DNA of 64,000 nt, taken from positions 14,942,001 through 15,006,000 of the forward strand of contig CM121341.1 in assembly GCA_051530055.1 (NCBI GenBank), in the 5' to 3' direction. Under the pieces are notes generated by a model, which was not told where the DNA came from, did no database searches, and saw only the letters and a program-made list of their open reading frames with translations. Numbering within the stretch: position 1 is the first letter of the stretch; the number at the start of each line of letters is the position of its first letter. A program made the position numbers and the translations under genes. Below, one piece after another: positions 11,167 to 22,382 of the stretch. Source of the DNA: Neoechinorhynchus agilis (taxonomy: Eukaryota; Acanthocephala).

Positions 11167-11994
11167 TTATAGTGGGACAATACGGCCAAGATTACTTAGA
11201 GTACAAGAATTGAAACCTTCTGCATTTAAAGGGCATCCATTAGCGCACATATGGAACCTTCTCAATAACTGGCCAATACAAATTCTGAGTTTTCGATCGT
11301 TAGAAAGCGTCGGTCTCTCCGAGAGAGCGATATGTTGATTATGATACATTAGCCAAAGATAATGCTCTCGAGTTCTTTGGAACTTTACAAATAAGTCACC
11401 GAACTTTGTCGGAATGATATCAGGTACCTGCAGACATTGAGCAGCAGATTGTTGAACATCCAGAAGTTTTTTAACAAGTGTCTCATTTACTAACGGAGAT
11501 TGAACGGTCAGTTTAGCCCATAACTGTTTTCCGCCGACTTCGATGGTGAAATTCTTATCACACTGCCAACTCACGGATCTATGTTGCTCATAAAGTTCAC
11601 ATTTATCGATATCATGACCGTAGTTCAAAGATACCAAATGCTTTATATCATTAGGAGTGATATGATGATCGACTAATCGATTGAGAAAAGCAGGTTGTAA
11701 ATTCTTATTAATTGTTCTGTCTAGTTGAGCAAATCTACTTATGCTAAGTCCTTTATATCCATTTTGGAAATATTGAATACGATCGTGTGAAGAGAATTCC
11801 GGTCGCAGCTCGTTAAACACTAGCAAAAGACATCTAGTAAGATGCTCATCTGGACGTACAAGCATTCGTTTAAAGCTCAAATCACCAGTTGCTACGAGAC
11901 ATGATCTTGCTGGAATATAGTATTCCAATTGAACTTCATTAGATACCTGGAATCGAACTGTTATATCACATTGTATGGCACCTCGCTTCGCTTC
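11167..11994 (-). CDS. unrecognised protein, C-terminal exon (~275 codons)
   Basis: The frame is open from ~11994, just after an in-frame TAA, to the stop at 11167, but has no early ATG. The 5' part must therefore come from an upstream exon, with possible acceptors just below 12000 (TTTTTATAAG|) or at TTCCAG| near 11947. The protein is mixed alpha/beta with scattered Cys/His (GHDIDKCELYEQH, FHMCANGCPLNAEGF) and a Leu/Arg-rich helix (RKLRICIGQLLRRFHMC). I recognise no family. The upstream co-oriented ORF at 12574-12068 could be a separate gene or part of the same gene, but I could not find an in-frame donor joining them. Confidence 0.55.
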   Translation of the reverse strand, partial: EAKRGAIQCDITVRFQVSNEVQLEYYIPARSCLVATGDLSFKRMLVRPDEHLTRCLLLVFNELRPEFSSHDRIQYFQNGYKGLSISRFAQLDRTINKNLQPAFLNRLVDHHITPNDIKHLVSLNYGHDIDKCELYEQHRSVSWQCDKNFTIEVGGKQLWAKLTVQSPLVNETLVKKLLDVQQSAAQCLQVPDIIPTKFGDLFVKFQRTREHYLWLMYHNQHIALSERPTLSNDRKLRICIGQLLRRFHMCANGCPLNAEGFNSCTLSNLGRIVPL

Positions 11995-12067
11995 TTATAA
12001 AAAGTCCTAATTTCTACATTTGATTCTAGTTTAATAATAGCTTTAATGAAAAAATAACGTTGACTCA

Positions 12068-12574
12068 TTATTCCCAGGCAAGCGAAATGCGGTGCATTAG
12101 TGCAACGATAGCCATTCGATCAGTAAATAGAAACGAATGATCGTAGAACTCAGAATCAAGAGATTTCTCCCCAATCTTTTGGCAATATTCGAGTATTCTA
12201 AGGCGATTTGGAGCGAAGTCCGGGATCACGTCACTGATACGAGTTGAAATGGTGGTTGAGCTTGTTGGAAGACCGGTGAATTCGTCATATGAATCGACTT
12301 TTTTCGCCTTAAAGTCGATTTTTGGTCCATAATCTTGTAAACGAATATTTTGAGATGATGTCGTCCAGCTGGTAGATGCTAAATCAATCTTTCGAATAAT
12401 CTGCTCCTCTTTTGCTTCATTCACTAGGTTTTCAGTGATTTCGGCAAACCATGATTTACTGAAATCGTAAAGGCTACGTAAAGGTTTTCCTTGAGGACAA
12501 GAATGGTAACTTGTTATATGATAGTTTTTACATCGAGAGCAAAATTTCTGGATCGTAATCGCAGAAACGGACAT
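12068..12574 (-). CDS. unrecognised protein with an N-terminal Cys/His cluster, 168 aa
   Basis: I chose the ATG at 12574 because it follows an acceptor-like ACCTTGCAG directly (AG|ATG), suggesting trans-splicing or a 5' UTR intron. Residues ~11-26 contain CSRCKNYHITSYHSC, a CxxC...H...HxC arrangement compatible with zinc binding. The middle is Ser/Thr-rich and acidic/basic mixed; the C-terminus is helical (RMAIVALMHRISLAWE). The stop is TAA at 12068-12070. No family recognised; sure that it is open and non-random, not sure of its function. Confidence 0.5.
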   Translation of the reverse strand: MSVSAITIQKFCSRCKNYHITSYHSCPQGKPLRSLYDFSKSWFAEITENLVNEAKEEQIIRKIDLASTSWTTSSQNIRLQDYGPKIDFKAKKVDSYDEFTGLPTSSTTISTRISDVIPDFAPNRLRILEYCQKIGEKSLDSEFYDHSFLFTDRMAIVALMHRISLAWE

Positions 12575-13599
12575 CTGCAAGGTAATATTATTAAACTTTA
12601 GGGTTCAATTATAACATCGAAATAAAAAACATCTATGAGTACCCGGCATTTTCTACGACACATCAGGGGGACTTGAGTAGTGGACGGATAAGTGAAGAAG
12701 CTTCGAATTCACAGGTTAATAACTAGAAATAAGACTATTGAAATCTCTTTTGTATTATGGATCTTCGCAAATGTCTCTTTGTGGAGGTCAAAATTGAGTG
12801 GAGTGACAATAGCCATGGAAGTTTACGCCTCTAGAAATATACAATGGATAATATTCGTCAATTTGATTTTAATCGACGAATTCGAATACCTTAGGTCCGT
12901 AACGTCTTTGAGTGCACGCTGGTATTCTTTTTGAATTGCACTACAAAGGAGATCCCTGTTTGGCTAAACCGTCACATACACAAATTTGTCAACATTAAGA
13001 AAAAATTGCATTAATAATTGTCTGGTATTTAATACTTTTTCGAGGAAAAATTTGATTTCAGTATATCTATATCACAAGAAGTGTTTTTATTGATGGCGAA
13101 CTAAAAAGTGGAAATAGAAAAATAAGAAATCATATCTTATTTCGCTTCGCTTACATCGATAGGCGTCCTCTGATTTTTCATAAAGAATATTTAAAAAATA
13201 AAATTTATTTGGGATTAATTTTATGCTTTGAAATTAATCGCAGAGAACGCTCACAGGAGCATTTTGAATTTTCGATACGCCCATTAGTATTTCTTATAGT
13301 TTATTCTTAGACTCATAACTCCCAAACAACTTTGAGAGCGAGCCATTTGGTTTATGCAATAAGACTCAAATAGGCGTCCTTTTTGTATTAGAGAGAGTCA
13401 TTGACTCTATAGCGAGAGAAATATGAAACACTTGATACGTAGCTCGCAAACACTTAAGAACAATGAAAGTTTTTCAAACCCAGAATCATCACTTAAGGTG
13501 TAAGACCGTAGTCATGTTAGTACCTGGCAGGATTATGCCGGCTGAGACTTCGTGGATCCTTTATCGCTGCGGTCGCAGGGCAGGTCTGATAGGAGTAGA
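12575..13599. other. intergenic, nothing recognised
   Basis: AT-rich. Weak frames only (for example 12692-12934, with no supporting features). No copies elsewhere in the window noticed. Confidence 0.4.
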
Positions 13600-13755
13600 A
13601 TTATTGAAATTTTTGTATTAAAGACGTTTTGCGAATCTCGTCGGGATCACCATCAGTTTGTTAGTTATTAAATGACACTCAGGATCAAACTAACATAAAC
13701 TTATGATGAACCAGACGAAGTTTGCAGAACGTCTTTAATTCAAAAAATATTTACC
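13600..13755. repeat. imperfect hairpin element
   Basis: Left arm TTAAAGACGTTTTGCGAA (from 13618) pairs with right arm TTTGCAGAACGTCTTTAA (13721-13738). Pairing continues inward with mismatches (TCGTCGGGATCAC versus ATGAACCAGACGA), and outward A/T-rich sequence also partly pairs. This is the size and shape of a foldback or MITE relic. No coding capacity. Confidence 0.6.
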
Positions 13756-13939
13756 AGGTGAAGATCTAAAACAATTAATCTAATCATATACCCCGACCTT
13801 TCAGGGACCCTGAACATTAGAAGGCAATAGGGTTTTTTGTAAGTTCTCAACGGCGATCAAAAATCAGCGGAAGACACGCGGAGCTTACAAAACTACGGAC
13901 CCTCTTGTGACCGCTGCAATCGTCAATTCTCATACCATC

Positions 13940-14280
13940 GTCTCAACTTCTAGTTTTGCCTTTGATCACATGAATTTCGGGCCAAACAACCGGATCTAAG
14001 ATCCAAGTAACTTGTGCGTGGTCTCTGGGTAAACAACTCTTCTTCTCTGGTGGAAGGCACTCGGGTCGTTTGGTACCGCGGCGCAGGACCTGGTTAAGCA
14101 ATTGTCTAAGAGATTGAGACGAATCACTGGCGATTAGAGGGCAGGAGCATTCCTTCTGCAAAACATAATTCTGGCTATGTAACGAGAGAACGCTGCATCC
14201 GTCCTTTCGACCGTTACACCAGGACGGCAGCTGAGTGATCCAAAGCGGTGGTGTAAATGTTTGTAAATACAAGGCTGATT
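13940..14280 (+). mobile_element. fragment of the RT/nuclease retroelement, 3' part
   Basis: Plus-strand translation matches the minus-strand copy at 34511-35701 (GSFGTAAQDLVKQLSKRLRR, NAASVLSTVTPGRQLSD). It is the same C-terminal domain as the longer open copy at 53040-54221. Only the last ~110 residues and 3' flank remain, and the copy is broken. See the 53-kb entry for the family. Confidence 0.8.
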
Positions 14281-14583
14281 ATTTTTCTTGGCAATAAATG
14301 ATGTAACCTAAAAAATAGTTGGAGTGATTTCAAATTCAAGAACGCGAATCCGAGGTTACCAACGACGACTTTCAGTCATGTGGATCGCCGAGGGAGTAAG
14401 CGACACACTTTTGTCCATTACGTTATGCACTTTTAAAAAATGGAATTTATTATTTATGAAAAAGTTTTAAATACCCTCGGAAAATTCAAATTTGTTTAAG
14501 TTTACGCATTGAGTTTGTCTTTCCGATTTGTTGATACTATCAAATATTTAAACGATCTTGTATTAATTTATGGGAAATATTAC

Positions 14584-15311
14584 TTAGCTGCTACCTAAAG
14601 ACATTGGACAAAACCGGTTGGAACATTTGAAAATCTATTTATCTTCCAAAGGTATATCATTGCTGTTTAGTATAAAAATGCAGTTATGTCTAGTAACTTT
14701 ATATGAACTCAAAATACATTTGCTCGATTTTATGGAAAGTGCTCTAACATCAATCACAACATTGGGAGTCTTGGTACGTTAAAAATATTTAGAAAACTTT
14801 TACGCATTTAAAACCACTGTTTTCGCGCACAGCATCGATGTATTATTATTATTATTAAAACTCACGCCTCATACAAGCATCGATGAGTGGCTATTTAGTG
14901 CAATTGTCAGAAACCTAAATAAAACTCGCATTTTTATCTTTTTAATACTTTTAAATGCCGTAGATGCAACCTCTGTTAATGTTTTATTGGATGTTCACTT
15001 CGTCAAAAGATTTTCGTCTAACGAACTAAAACGAGAGTTTTCTTTAATAATAATACGTCGATGCTGTGCGCGAAAACAGTGGTTTTAAATGCGTAAAAGT
15101 TTTCTAAATATTTTTAACGTACCAAGACTCCCAATGTTGTGATTGATGTTAGAGCACTTTCCATAAAATCGAGCAAATGTATTTTGAGTTCATTTAAAGT
15201 TACTAGACATAACTGCATTTTTATACTAAACAGCAATGATATACCTTTAAAAGATAAATAGATTTTCAAATGTTCCAACCGGTTTCGTCCAATGTCTTTA
15301 GGTAGCAGCTA
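14584..15311. repeat. MITE with ~270-bp terminal inverted repeats inside RTE sequence
   Basis: The left arm begins TTAGCTGCTACCTAAAGACA at ~14583 and the right arm ends TGTCTTTAGGTAGCAGCTA at 15311. The arms (about 14584-14860 and 15040-15311) are near-identical inverted copies with a ~180-bp spacer. Ends GCTGCTACC...GGTAGCAGC flanked by TA on both sides suggest a TA target duplication, as in Tc1/mariner-derived MITEs. No transposase frame is present. RTE reverse-transcriptase sequence begins immediately after its right end. Confidence 0.85.
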
Positions 15312-15925
15312 GAGGTCGAAGTTAAAACAGCACTTTCCAAGATGAAAAACGGAATAGCTACGGGCCCAAACGAAATACCCATAGAAGTCTGGAAAGTGCT
15401 TGAAGTTGATGCTTTTCCACTATTAAGAAATCTCTTCCAACGAATACTTACTACTGAAAAGATGCCAGACGAATGGGCAGAGCACACTGTTACCGATATA
15501 CAAACAGAGAGGAGATGTCAGAGTTTGTTCAAACTATCGAGGAATTAAATTGTTGAGCTACACGATGAAGCTATACGAAAGGATAATTGATCATCGCCTG
15601 TGGACCGAAATGTCCATGTCAGAGGAGCAGAGAGGATTTATGCCCGACAGAAGTAGTACCGAAGCTGTATTTGCCCTACGCCAGTTATATGAGCAGTGTC
15701 ATGAAAAACGAAGGGAAATACATGCGTGTTCATCGACCTCAAAAAAAATCTATGACACTCCCTAGAAAACTGGGTAAGAAAATCCTTGAGATAAAATCCT
15801 TGTCGGGGTCTTGTCGCAAGCATGTCAACAGCGAAAATGCTAGAATTTGTTGTGCAGCATGTTAAGAGTATGAATATTATTATCGAAGTGTATGGTAGCC
15901 AACGATCTTCATGGGAAAATTTATC
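15312..15925 (+). mobile_element. RTE-clade LINE fragment (reverse transcriptase)
   Basis: Two overlapping frames carry RT motifs of the RTE clade: KMKNGIATGPNEIPIEVW, then KLLSYTMKLYERIIDHRL, then EEQRGFMPDRSSTEAVFALR, with IIEVYGSQRSSW near 15870. At least one frameshift separates the first two. The copy lacks endonuclease and the catalytic YADD end. Its left edge is the MITE at 14584-15311. It is similar to the RTE at 35863-37409. Confidence 0.85.
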
Positions 15926-15965
15926 CTGAATATATTTGAGTTGACGTACCTGTTTTCAACCAATT

Positions 15966-16286
15966 TTACTCTTCCATGGAGTAGCCGCTCGGTTCATCTG
16001 GTGGGCTATTGGAATTTTGCTTAATTTGCCTTACGATTTTATCCATATTGATCAGAGACACGCTTAAGAATATCAAAACGATTCCAATGTAGGATAAATA
16101 ATGATCATGGAGACCGAAGAAGATGACCTGAAAAATAAACGAGAAAACGATTTCGACTCCTCTTAGCAAAGAAAAATATCCAGCGCTTATTCGTTTTAAT
16201 GCGGTGTTCAGGAATATTTGTGCAAGAAAGGCCAGGCAACTCGCCAGAACTAGATATCCGCCATCCGATCCAGTTAAAATCGACAA
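15966..16286 (-). CDS. EamA/DMT-superfamily transporter, C-terminal exon
   Basis: The frame gives ~106 residues with three hydrophobic helices (GYLVLASCLAFLAQIFL, GYFSLLRGVEIVFSFIF, YLSYIGIVLIFLSVSL) and a hydrophilic tail. The pattern AQIFLNTALKRISAGYFSLLRGVEIVFSF is that of the last helices of EamA-type drug/metabolite transporters (SLC35G-like). There is no ATG at the start, so this is a 3' exon; an acceptor such as CGATATAAG| near 16310 is plausible. Upstream exons were not found in the next 1.6 kb. A retroelement scrap lies just upstream at 16325-16545, so the gene may have been truncated by insertion or may have a long intron. Confidence 0.6.
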   Translation of the reverse strand: MSILTGSDGGYLVLASCLAFLAQIFLNTALKRISAGYFSLLRGVEIVFSFIFQVIFFGLHDHYLSYIGIVLIFLSVSLINMDKIVRQIKQNSNSPPDEPSGYSMEE

Positions 16287-16324
16287 GTCTCCGTCTTATA
16301 TCGAAAACCGAGTAAAAATTGAGA

Positions 16325-16545
16325 CATGTCGATATTACAACGATATTTTCCTTGGAGCGCTTGGCAGCTCGGCATTCACTCTGCTCCAGGATCTCTCGAA
16401 GAAATTGAGGGAAACGACCGGCGACGCGAGGGCATGTGTATTCCTACGACAAAATTTCTCGCTCGCAGTACAACGAGGCAATGCTGCTAGCGTGATAGCG
16501 ACAGCCGAGGAAGGAGAGAAGCTAAGATTTTGCGGACGGTGGTGA
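16325..16545 (+). mobile_element. scrap of the RT/nuclease retroelement
   Basis: The plus-strand frame (GALGSSAFTLLQDLSKKL, RQNFSLAVQRGNAASVIA) matches the C-terminal ~70 residues of the 53-kb element (GALGGSALALVKELGKRI, QKISIAVQRGNAASILA). Only this end survives. It lies head-on to the transporter exon at 15966-16286. Confidence 0.82.
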
Positions 16546-17933
16546 TTGTACGTTTTATGCTTTATTATTTGTATAAAAAACTAATAATAATTATGGACGA
16601 GTTGCAATATTCGGTTGAAAGTGATCATAAAATTGTAAGTGTTTCATGAAATTGTAAAATCTCATATTATTGCCAAGCGAATTTAAGAGTTATGTATTTT
16701 TTGCATTAGCTAATGTATTTGTCGTCTTCACAAATACAATTTGTTCTTCTTTTGAATGCGCAAATCTATCATTTCAGCACAGAATGATTATGCATGCCGA
16801 ATCGAATTGGTAAATGTGTTGCGGAATAAGAAAGATTTTTTCTATTGTGATTCTAAGATGTTTTGTTAAAAATATTATTGACCTTGAAATTCACAAACGA
16901 GTTGCGGCTTCTTACTTTAGCATAAATACGTTTATTATAAGTGCAATTCAAGATTTCCACAAAGATAGATATCACTTTAATCAACATTAATGGAATTTAA
17001 ATTCAAAAATAAAAAAGTCATCTTTGGTATACAAGGAGCGCGCATATTTTACTAACAATAAGAGTACTCAAATACCTAATCAATTTATAGTTTCAACGAT
17101 AGTTGTGCGTTAAAGACGTTAATTCTAGAGGTCAATCAATGGACGCTGATGAGCCTCAATATCAAGAAATGAATACCTTGAATTGCCCTATATAAATTCT
17201 CAGTATTATTTTAACTATTGCAAACCGTCTGCTGAGGCAAACATTACGAGCAGTCTTGGCGAATAAACAATAAGGTTGAATCACATTACGATGAGGTACA
17301 ATATGTAATTAAGATATCCGGTTTTCGTTTGGTAGCTTCGCCACCCAGGATTTAAGTTTACTAATTTATTACCGATATTTCGCCGGATAATTCCGACATT
17401 ATCACTGTTTGTCATTGCTTGTAAGTTTTCAAATCCGTAGATAATAATCCAAGACGAGATATTTGGCTTGATTTTATTCGATTATTCATGATTACCATTA
17501 TAAGTGCTTCATTCAGGCCAGACAGTAGCTTTTCGATGTTTTGGCGAAAACCTTCTAGATCTTTGGAACTAAAAGGAATTATGGAAGCGATGGGAAAACA
17601 ATGAAATCACACTTTATCATGAAATATATTGAGTTCATCTTGTTCGGCAAAATGCATAATTTTACAAACTCAATTATATTCAATTATTAAATTGATACGG
17701 ATGTGCGTATTTAATAATTATATGTTAAAATAGCGCATCTTTAACAAGTATCCAGCAGACGATGAGTTTTTTCCTTTTGTATTAGATATATTTGCTATAA
17801 AGGCTTTGATTTAACACGACAACACTTCTAATTAAGTAATTCTATTTCCCGAAGACTATTCTTTTTAGGAATATTTTTATCTTCAATATCGAATATAGCT
17901 TTACAAGGTTTTAGTTGCATTCACATGCAAATT
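16546..17933. other. intergenic; one half of a hairpin-family element at ~17330-17450
   Basis: Mostly AT-rich with no gene. Near 17390-17440 is GATATTTCGCCGGATAATTC followed by ATTGCTTGTAAGTTTTC, the same AATATTTCG-like arm and TTGCTTGTAAGTTTT loop seen in the hairpins at 44.5 kb and 42.7 kb, but here only one arm is recognisable. Confidence 0.45.
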
Positions 17934-18311
17934 TTAATTATTAATATCATGTACTTGATTAATTGACAGTTTTGACGTTGTATATGATTCCGCAATGCTT
18001 AAGCACTGGTCATAGCAATCAACCTTATCAAAGAACTCATCATAGAGATTCCGATATCGATTTTCTAAATTTTCGATTACTGATGTTAGATGTTGAATTT
18101 CCTCTTCCTGGTCCTTGATCAAAGTTTTCATGCTTTTAAACTTTTCCTTTAACGAATTATAAGCAGTAAAATCGCAACTCTCAGGACCCATTAAATCCAA
18201 AGCAGATTCCTCAATTAAATAAATTCCACTTTCCTTGCTGCCAGTCTCATTTTTTTCGGTGTCCCCTGACACAAGTTTCGGCAACCGACTAAAAATTCTT
18301 CGCAGATTCAT
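17934..18311 (-). CDS. small coiled-coil protein, 125 aa
   Basis: I chose the ATG at 18311 (MNLRRIFSRLPKL). Residues ~50-110 have heptad-like spacing and high charge (SLKEKFKSMKTLIKDQEEEI, HLTSVIENLENRYRNLYDEF), predicting a coiled coil. The N-terminal ~45 residues are Ser/Glu-rich. No catalytic motif, signal peptide or membrane segment. No family recognised. The downstream flank is AT-rich; the upstream flank meets an RTE element. Confidence 0.55.
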   Translation of the reverse strand: MNLRRIFSRLPKLVSGDTEKNETGSKESGIYLIEESALDLMGPESCDFTAYNSLKEKFKSMKTLIKDQEEEIQHLTSVIENLENRYRNLYDEFFDKVDCYDQCLSIAESYTTSKLSINQVHDINN

Positions 18312-18565
18312 CAATACGAGCTTTGGGGCTTTCGAATGCTTTCTTTGACTTATACGACAATAGATGCTGCAATTTTGGATTCCATGGAAACCAATTGTTG
18401 GTTAGTAATCTGTAACCACTTGCATTGTTTCCTTTGCATCTTGGCAGAACAAGGCTGCATGTTTGTCAGTTTGCTCATCCATGAAAATTATCCTTTTACG
18501 GCTTTTAATGGAGCAGTGCTCTGAAAAACATTCAAGCGACAGTGGTTGTTAAATTTTGACCTTCA

Positions 18566-20640
18566 GATCTTCTTCTTGCTCTTTAGCCTTTGTCCCGCAC
18601 AATGGCGGGGTCGGCTCTTATCGATCTAGCCTTCCATTTCCTTCTGTCATGTGCCATATCCGGGTGCAGGCCTGCAGCCTTGAAGTTCTGGTGTAAGCCG
18701 CCTAGCCGTATTTTCCCTGGTCGTCCTTTAGGCGTCTTCCTCTGACTTGGATTTCAAGACTCAGGACATGTCCCTACCATCGTAGACGCGCTTCCTGCAG
18801 TTTGTTTTGTATCGGCGTTGCTCCATACTTCGTCTTCAAGCCTTGATTTCGGATATGATCACGCAGAGTAAGCCCACTTATCCACTTCAGCATCCTCATC
18901 TCCATGACTGATAGGCGCTACTCTATAGCTTTGGCCATCGGTCAGCATTCAGCGCCATACATTGCTACAGGTCGGATAACAGTCCTGTAGATCTTCGACT
19001 TTAGGCTGTCTTTTATTCTGCAATCGCAAAGTATACTGGTTGTAGATCGCCATTTAGTCCTCCAGGCAGCGCTTATTCTTGATGACACTTCGTATTGTAA
19101 ATCGCCTTCAACTGCGATGAATGATCCGAAGTATTTGAACCTGTCGGTGCTCTTCGGTGCGGTGTTATCTACCTGGATGGACTGATTCTTATCAGACGCC
19201 ATATATTCAGTTTTGTTCAGGTTTAATCGTAATCTGAAACTCGCAAGACGGTCACTCCATGCCTGCACTAAGACCCGCAGATCCGTCTGATTATCCGTCG
19301 CTAGGAGTACATCATCGGCGTAGAGGATCGTATATGGCATCGGTCGCTGAATGTCGCGAGATATTGTGTCCATTACCAAAATTAATAGCAGCGGTGATAG
19401 TGCGCTTCCTTGGTGGAAACCTACTGATATATCGAAAGGCGCTGAGATTCCTGCTGAACATCTAACACTGCTTCTTGGCTCATATTAGAAAAGTTTGACC
19501 CACTACACAAGTATTTCAGGTATCCAGTGTTGTCGCAGCGCGTAGTAGGTCTTTCTTTTTCTCGCGATACTTTTCGCTCGGGCATCATGTATTGCGTATG
19601 TTGTTCCACATCCCCTGACGAATCCCCTTTGGTTGGTCGTTGTGCACTATTTCACGAATTCGCCGATCGACTATGTGTTCGAATATCTTCATTGTATGCG
19701 ATAATAGCCGCATTGGACGATAATTGCGGCATTCGGTTAGGCTGTTCTTGTTTTTGAAGATTGGTATGGTGGTACTCTGCCGCCAATCGGTGGCATTCTG
19801 TTTTCGTCGACGATATTATTAAATAGTGCCGCTAGCCATGACGTAGGGTTCCAGCATCTTGCCTTCCACATCTCAACCGGAATATCCTCTGGTTCTGCTG
19901 CTTTCCCGCATTTCGTCCCTTTGATTGCCTTTTGTACTTATCCATCGCGGGTATCGGGCCGTACGTCTTAGGGAAATCGGGGATCGGTGGGTGAGGAAAC
20001 TCTTCTGTCGACAACTGATGGAAATATTCATGCCGTCCTTTCAGTATTGTCGTACGTTCAGTAATCAGATTACCGTGTTGTTCGTTCATACGATATAACT
20101 CTTCAATGTCCACGGTCCGAACGTGGCGACATTTGACAAGCCTGTATAGTCTCGCTCCCCCTCTCGCGAATCCAATTTCCTACTCACCATTTCATAATGT
20201 CTTGCACGAGCAATAGCTACAGTTTTCGTCGATTCCCGTTTGGCGGATCGATAGGCTTCCCAATTCACCTCCGTTTTGTTTTCAGGAACAAGTGATAAAG
20301 GCGCTTCTTTTCTCTGACCTTCTCTTTCACATCCTCTGTCCACAACCACACATCGCGCTTTATATATCGTTTTTCAAGTTTTGTAGTTCCCAGCTTTTTG
20401 ATGACCGATTTGTGGAAAGAGTACTTGGCTTCGTTCCACGTTTGATCACTTGTAACACAGCAAGGCAATGTTATCTGGGAAGTGATTTTTTTAGATTTTT
20501 CGTGAAAGAGCAACCATTTTATGTGGGATGGACCTGTCCTTTTCTCGTGCATTCGCCTGAGCGATGCTGTGTTGCGATCGTTTCGTATGGGATTACTTTG
20601 GCGTCGCCCCAAATTTTGACTTTCAGTGTCCAAAACATAA
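18566..20640 (-). mobile_element. RTE-clade LINE, 5'-truncated
   Basis: On the minus strand it reads the endonuclease-RT linker (YIKRDVWLWTEDVKEKVREK), then RT pieces, then the catalytic box PYTILYADDVLLATDNQTDL near 19320, then the C-terminal region (STDRFKYFGSFIAVEGDLQY, SILCDCRIKDSLKSKIYRT). The 3' end at 18566-18640 shows the RTE-type tail, CCGACCCCGCC...GGGACAAAGGCTAAAGAG plus an A/G-rich AAGAAGA end. At least four frame changes or stops interrupt it; the endonuclease is missing. It is diverged from the RTE at 24840. Confidence 0.88.
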
Positions 20641-21259
20641 TTGAAATTTAGCCAGTCGACTTACTAAGAAAAAAATGTACACAAATTTATTTCATACCTC
20701 AAAGCACAATCTTATGTAAGAAATCGGTAAAAAGGAATAAATTAAATACACTAACGATCGTTCGGTGATTAATGTAAAAATGCCCTTACAGAACTTCATA
20801 TCGATAAATGTCGTTAAATCATGTGGATAATTTAAATATTCGCACTTGTAGATATAAAATAGTAGAGATACTGCACATCTTCGAATTTAATTTCAGAACA
20901 CAGACAAGAATTACAGGTGAATTTTGATTCTATCGTTCAGCATTGAGCATAAAATCGATTAAAACCAACAATCAGATACAAAGACAAAGATTGCTGGTCA
21001 GTAAAATGGGTCAAGAGTATGTTTCAGAGTGTAATAAAATTCCAAAACGGTAGATTTCGAACGTTATCGACGGAAAGATTGCTGCCTTAACAAATCAACA
21101 CTTACGATTGCGGAAACCGCTAAGTGAGATAATCACTCTTGTGAACCTTCGAACAACTCTGCTCAAGTTTGAACAGAAACCTCCTTGTTAACTGCTTACC
21201 TTACATAATGCGATTTTGTTTATATCAACAAACGTTCATTTCAAAGTCTCCAACATTGA
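20641..21259. other. intergenic or 5' exon region of the next gene
   Basis: No long frame. Because the gene at 21365 is open back to 21260 without a clear start, a short upstream exon may lie here; I could not define one. Confidence 0.3.
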
Positions 21260-21364
21260 GCAAAGATTATACTTGTTTGCTCTACAGTAATTTCCGATGG
21301 TTTCGAGCTCAGTCGGAATGCAAATAGCGTAAAATTAGGGAGCGCACTCGTCTTTTTGTTATTG

Positions 21365-22382
21365 ATGAACTTGACTGTTGATGAACCAGCACGACAATCT
21401 TCGATGCCTACATGGTATTCGCTTGTTCCTGTTATGCTAGCACTCAAGAACGTCATTGGGTTGATTTTCGTGCGATACACAAAACTCAAGTGGACGCAGC
21501 TCTACTTTCTCAAAATGCCCGCAGTTATTTGTGCTTTGATTTTCGAGCTCATCTTATCAATTCCAATATGTACGATCGAATCATGGCGTACTGGGATGTT
21601 TAAATGTTTACTAATTCGGTTTCTAAGAACGACGGTGGACGCTACAGTGGCCATTTTATACTTTTTTGCATTTTGCATTCATGGAAACAATCTTTTTGTA
21701 CCAAATAGTAAAGAGGACGCAGCATCTTTCCTCTTAATCTGTCAAGTAAAATTTTTTGTGGTGGCCATAAGCATCCGATGCGTGTTTGATGCCCGCTTAA
21801 ATGTTCATTATTGGTTTAAATCGAATGGGTTCTATTGTATAAGGAACTATCATATAGAACCTATCGAATATTCTTTTAAATGGATTTACAGCAATCGCAA
21901 CTTCTGAACTCTGCGCTCTAAAAAGGACCCAAGGTAATCCGATTATTGCACCGGGATTTACTCTAATATCGGTTATTTGTGATTGTGTATTCGCTGAACT
22001 CCTTGAATTGTTCGTTGAGAAGTTTACGGCGAAATATATTGGAGTTGGATTTCTTTATCGATTGTTGAACGTATACGTGTATCTTTCAGTTTCATTGGGA
22101 TTGAGAATTATCGTAAGCGACTTTGGTTTCGCACATGGATCCGGATTAAAGCGCTCATATGGGTACATAATGTTCGTCACAACGATCGGCGCACCGATAG
22201 CTTCTTTGGCTTTGAAGTCGCATTCAAAGAAAATAGCGATACAGAAACTCCTAAATGCACTTTCAGTCGCTCTTACCGGACTGCTGGCATTTTCCTTATT
22301 GGAAATTCCGAGAGACGATTCAAGTTTGAGATTGATACACTTTATCCACTCAATTTCGGCCACGGTAGCTCGAAAGTTGTAA
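21365..22382 (+). CDS. multi-pass membrane protein, two exons, 320 aa visible
   Basis: Exon 1 is 21365-21836 and exon 2 is 21892-22382. The 55-nt intron (TATT|GTATAAGG ... TTTACAG|) restores one frame across a phase-1 junction. The product has about six to eight hydrophobic segments, for example WYSLVPVMLALKNVIGLIF, MPAVICALIFELILSIPI, ILYFFAFCIHG, APGFTLISVICDCVFAELL, LLNVYVYLSVSLGLRIIV and YIMFVTTIGAPIASLAL. This suggests a transporter or serpentine receptor, but I recognise no signature. The frame is open upstream to 21260 (including GSALVFLLLMNL), so the start may be earlier or spliced. Stop at 22380-22382. Confidence 0.6.
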
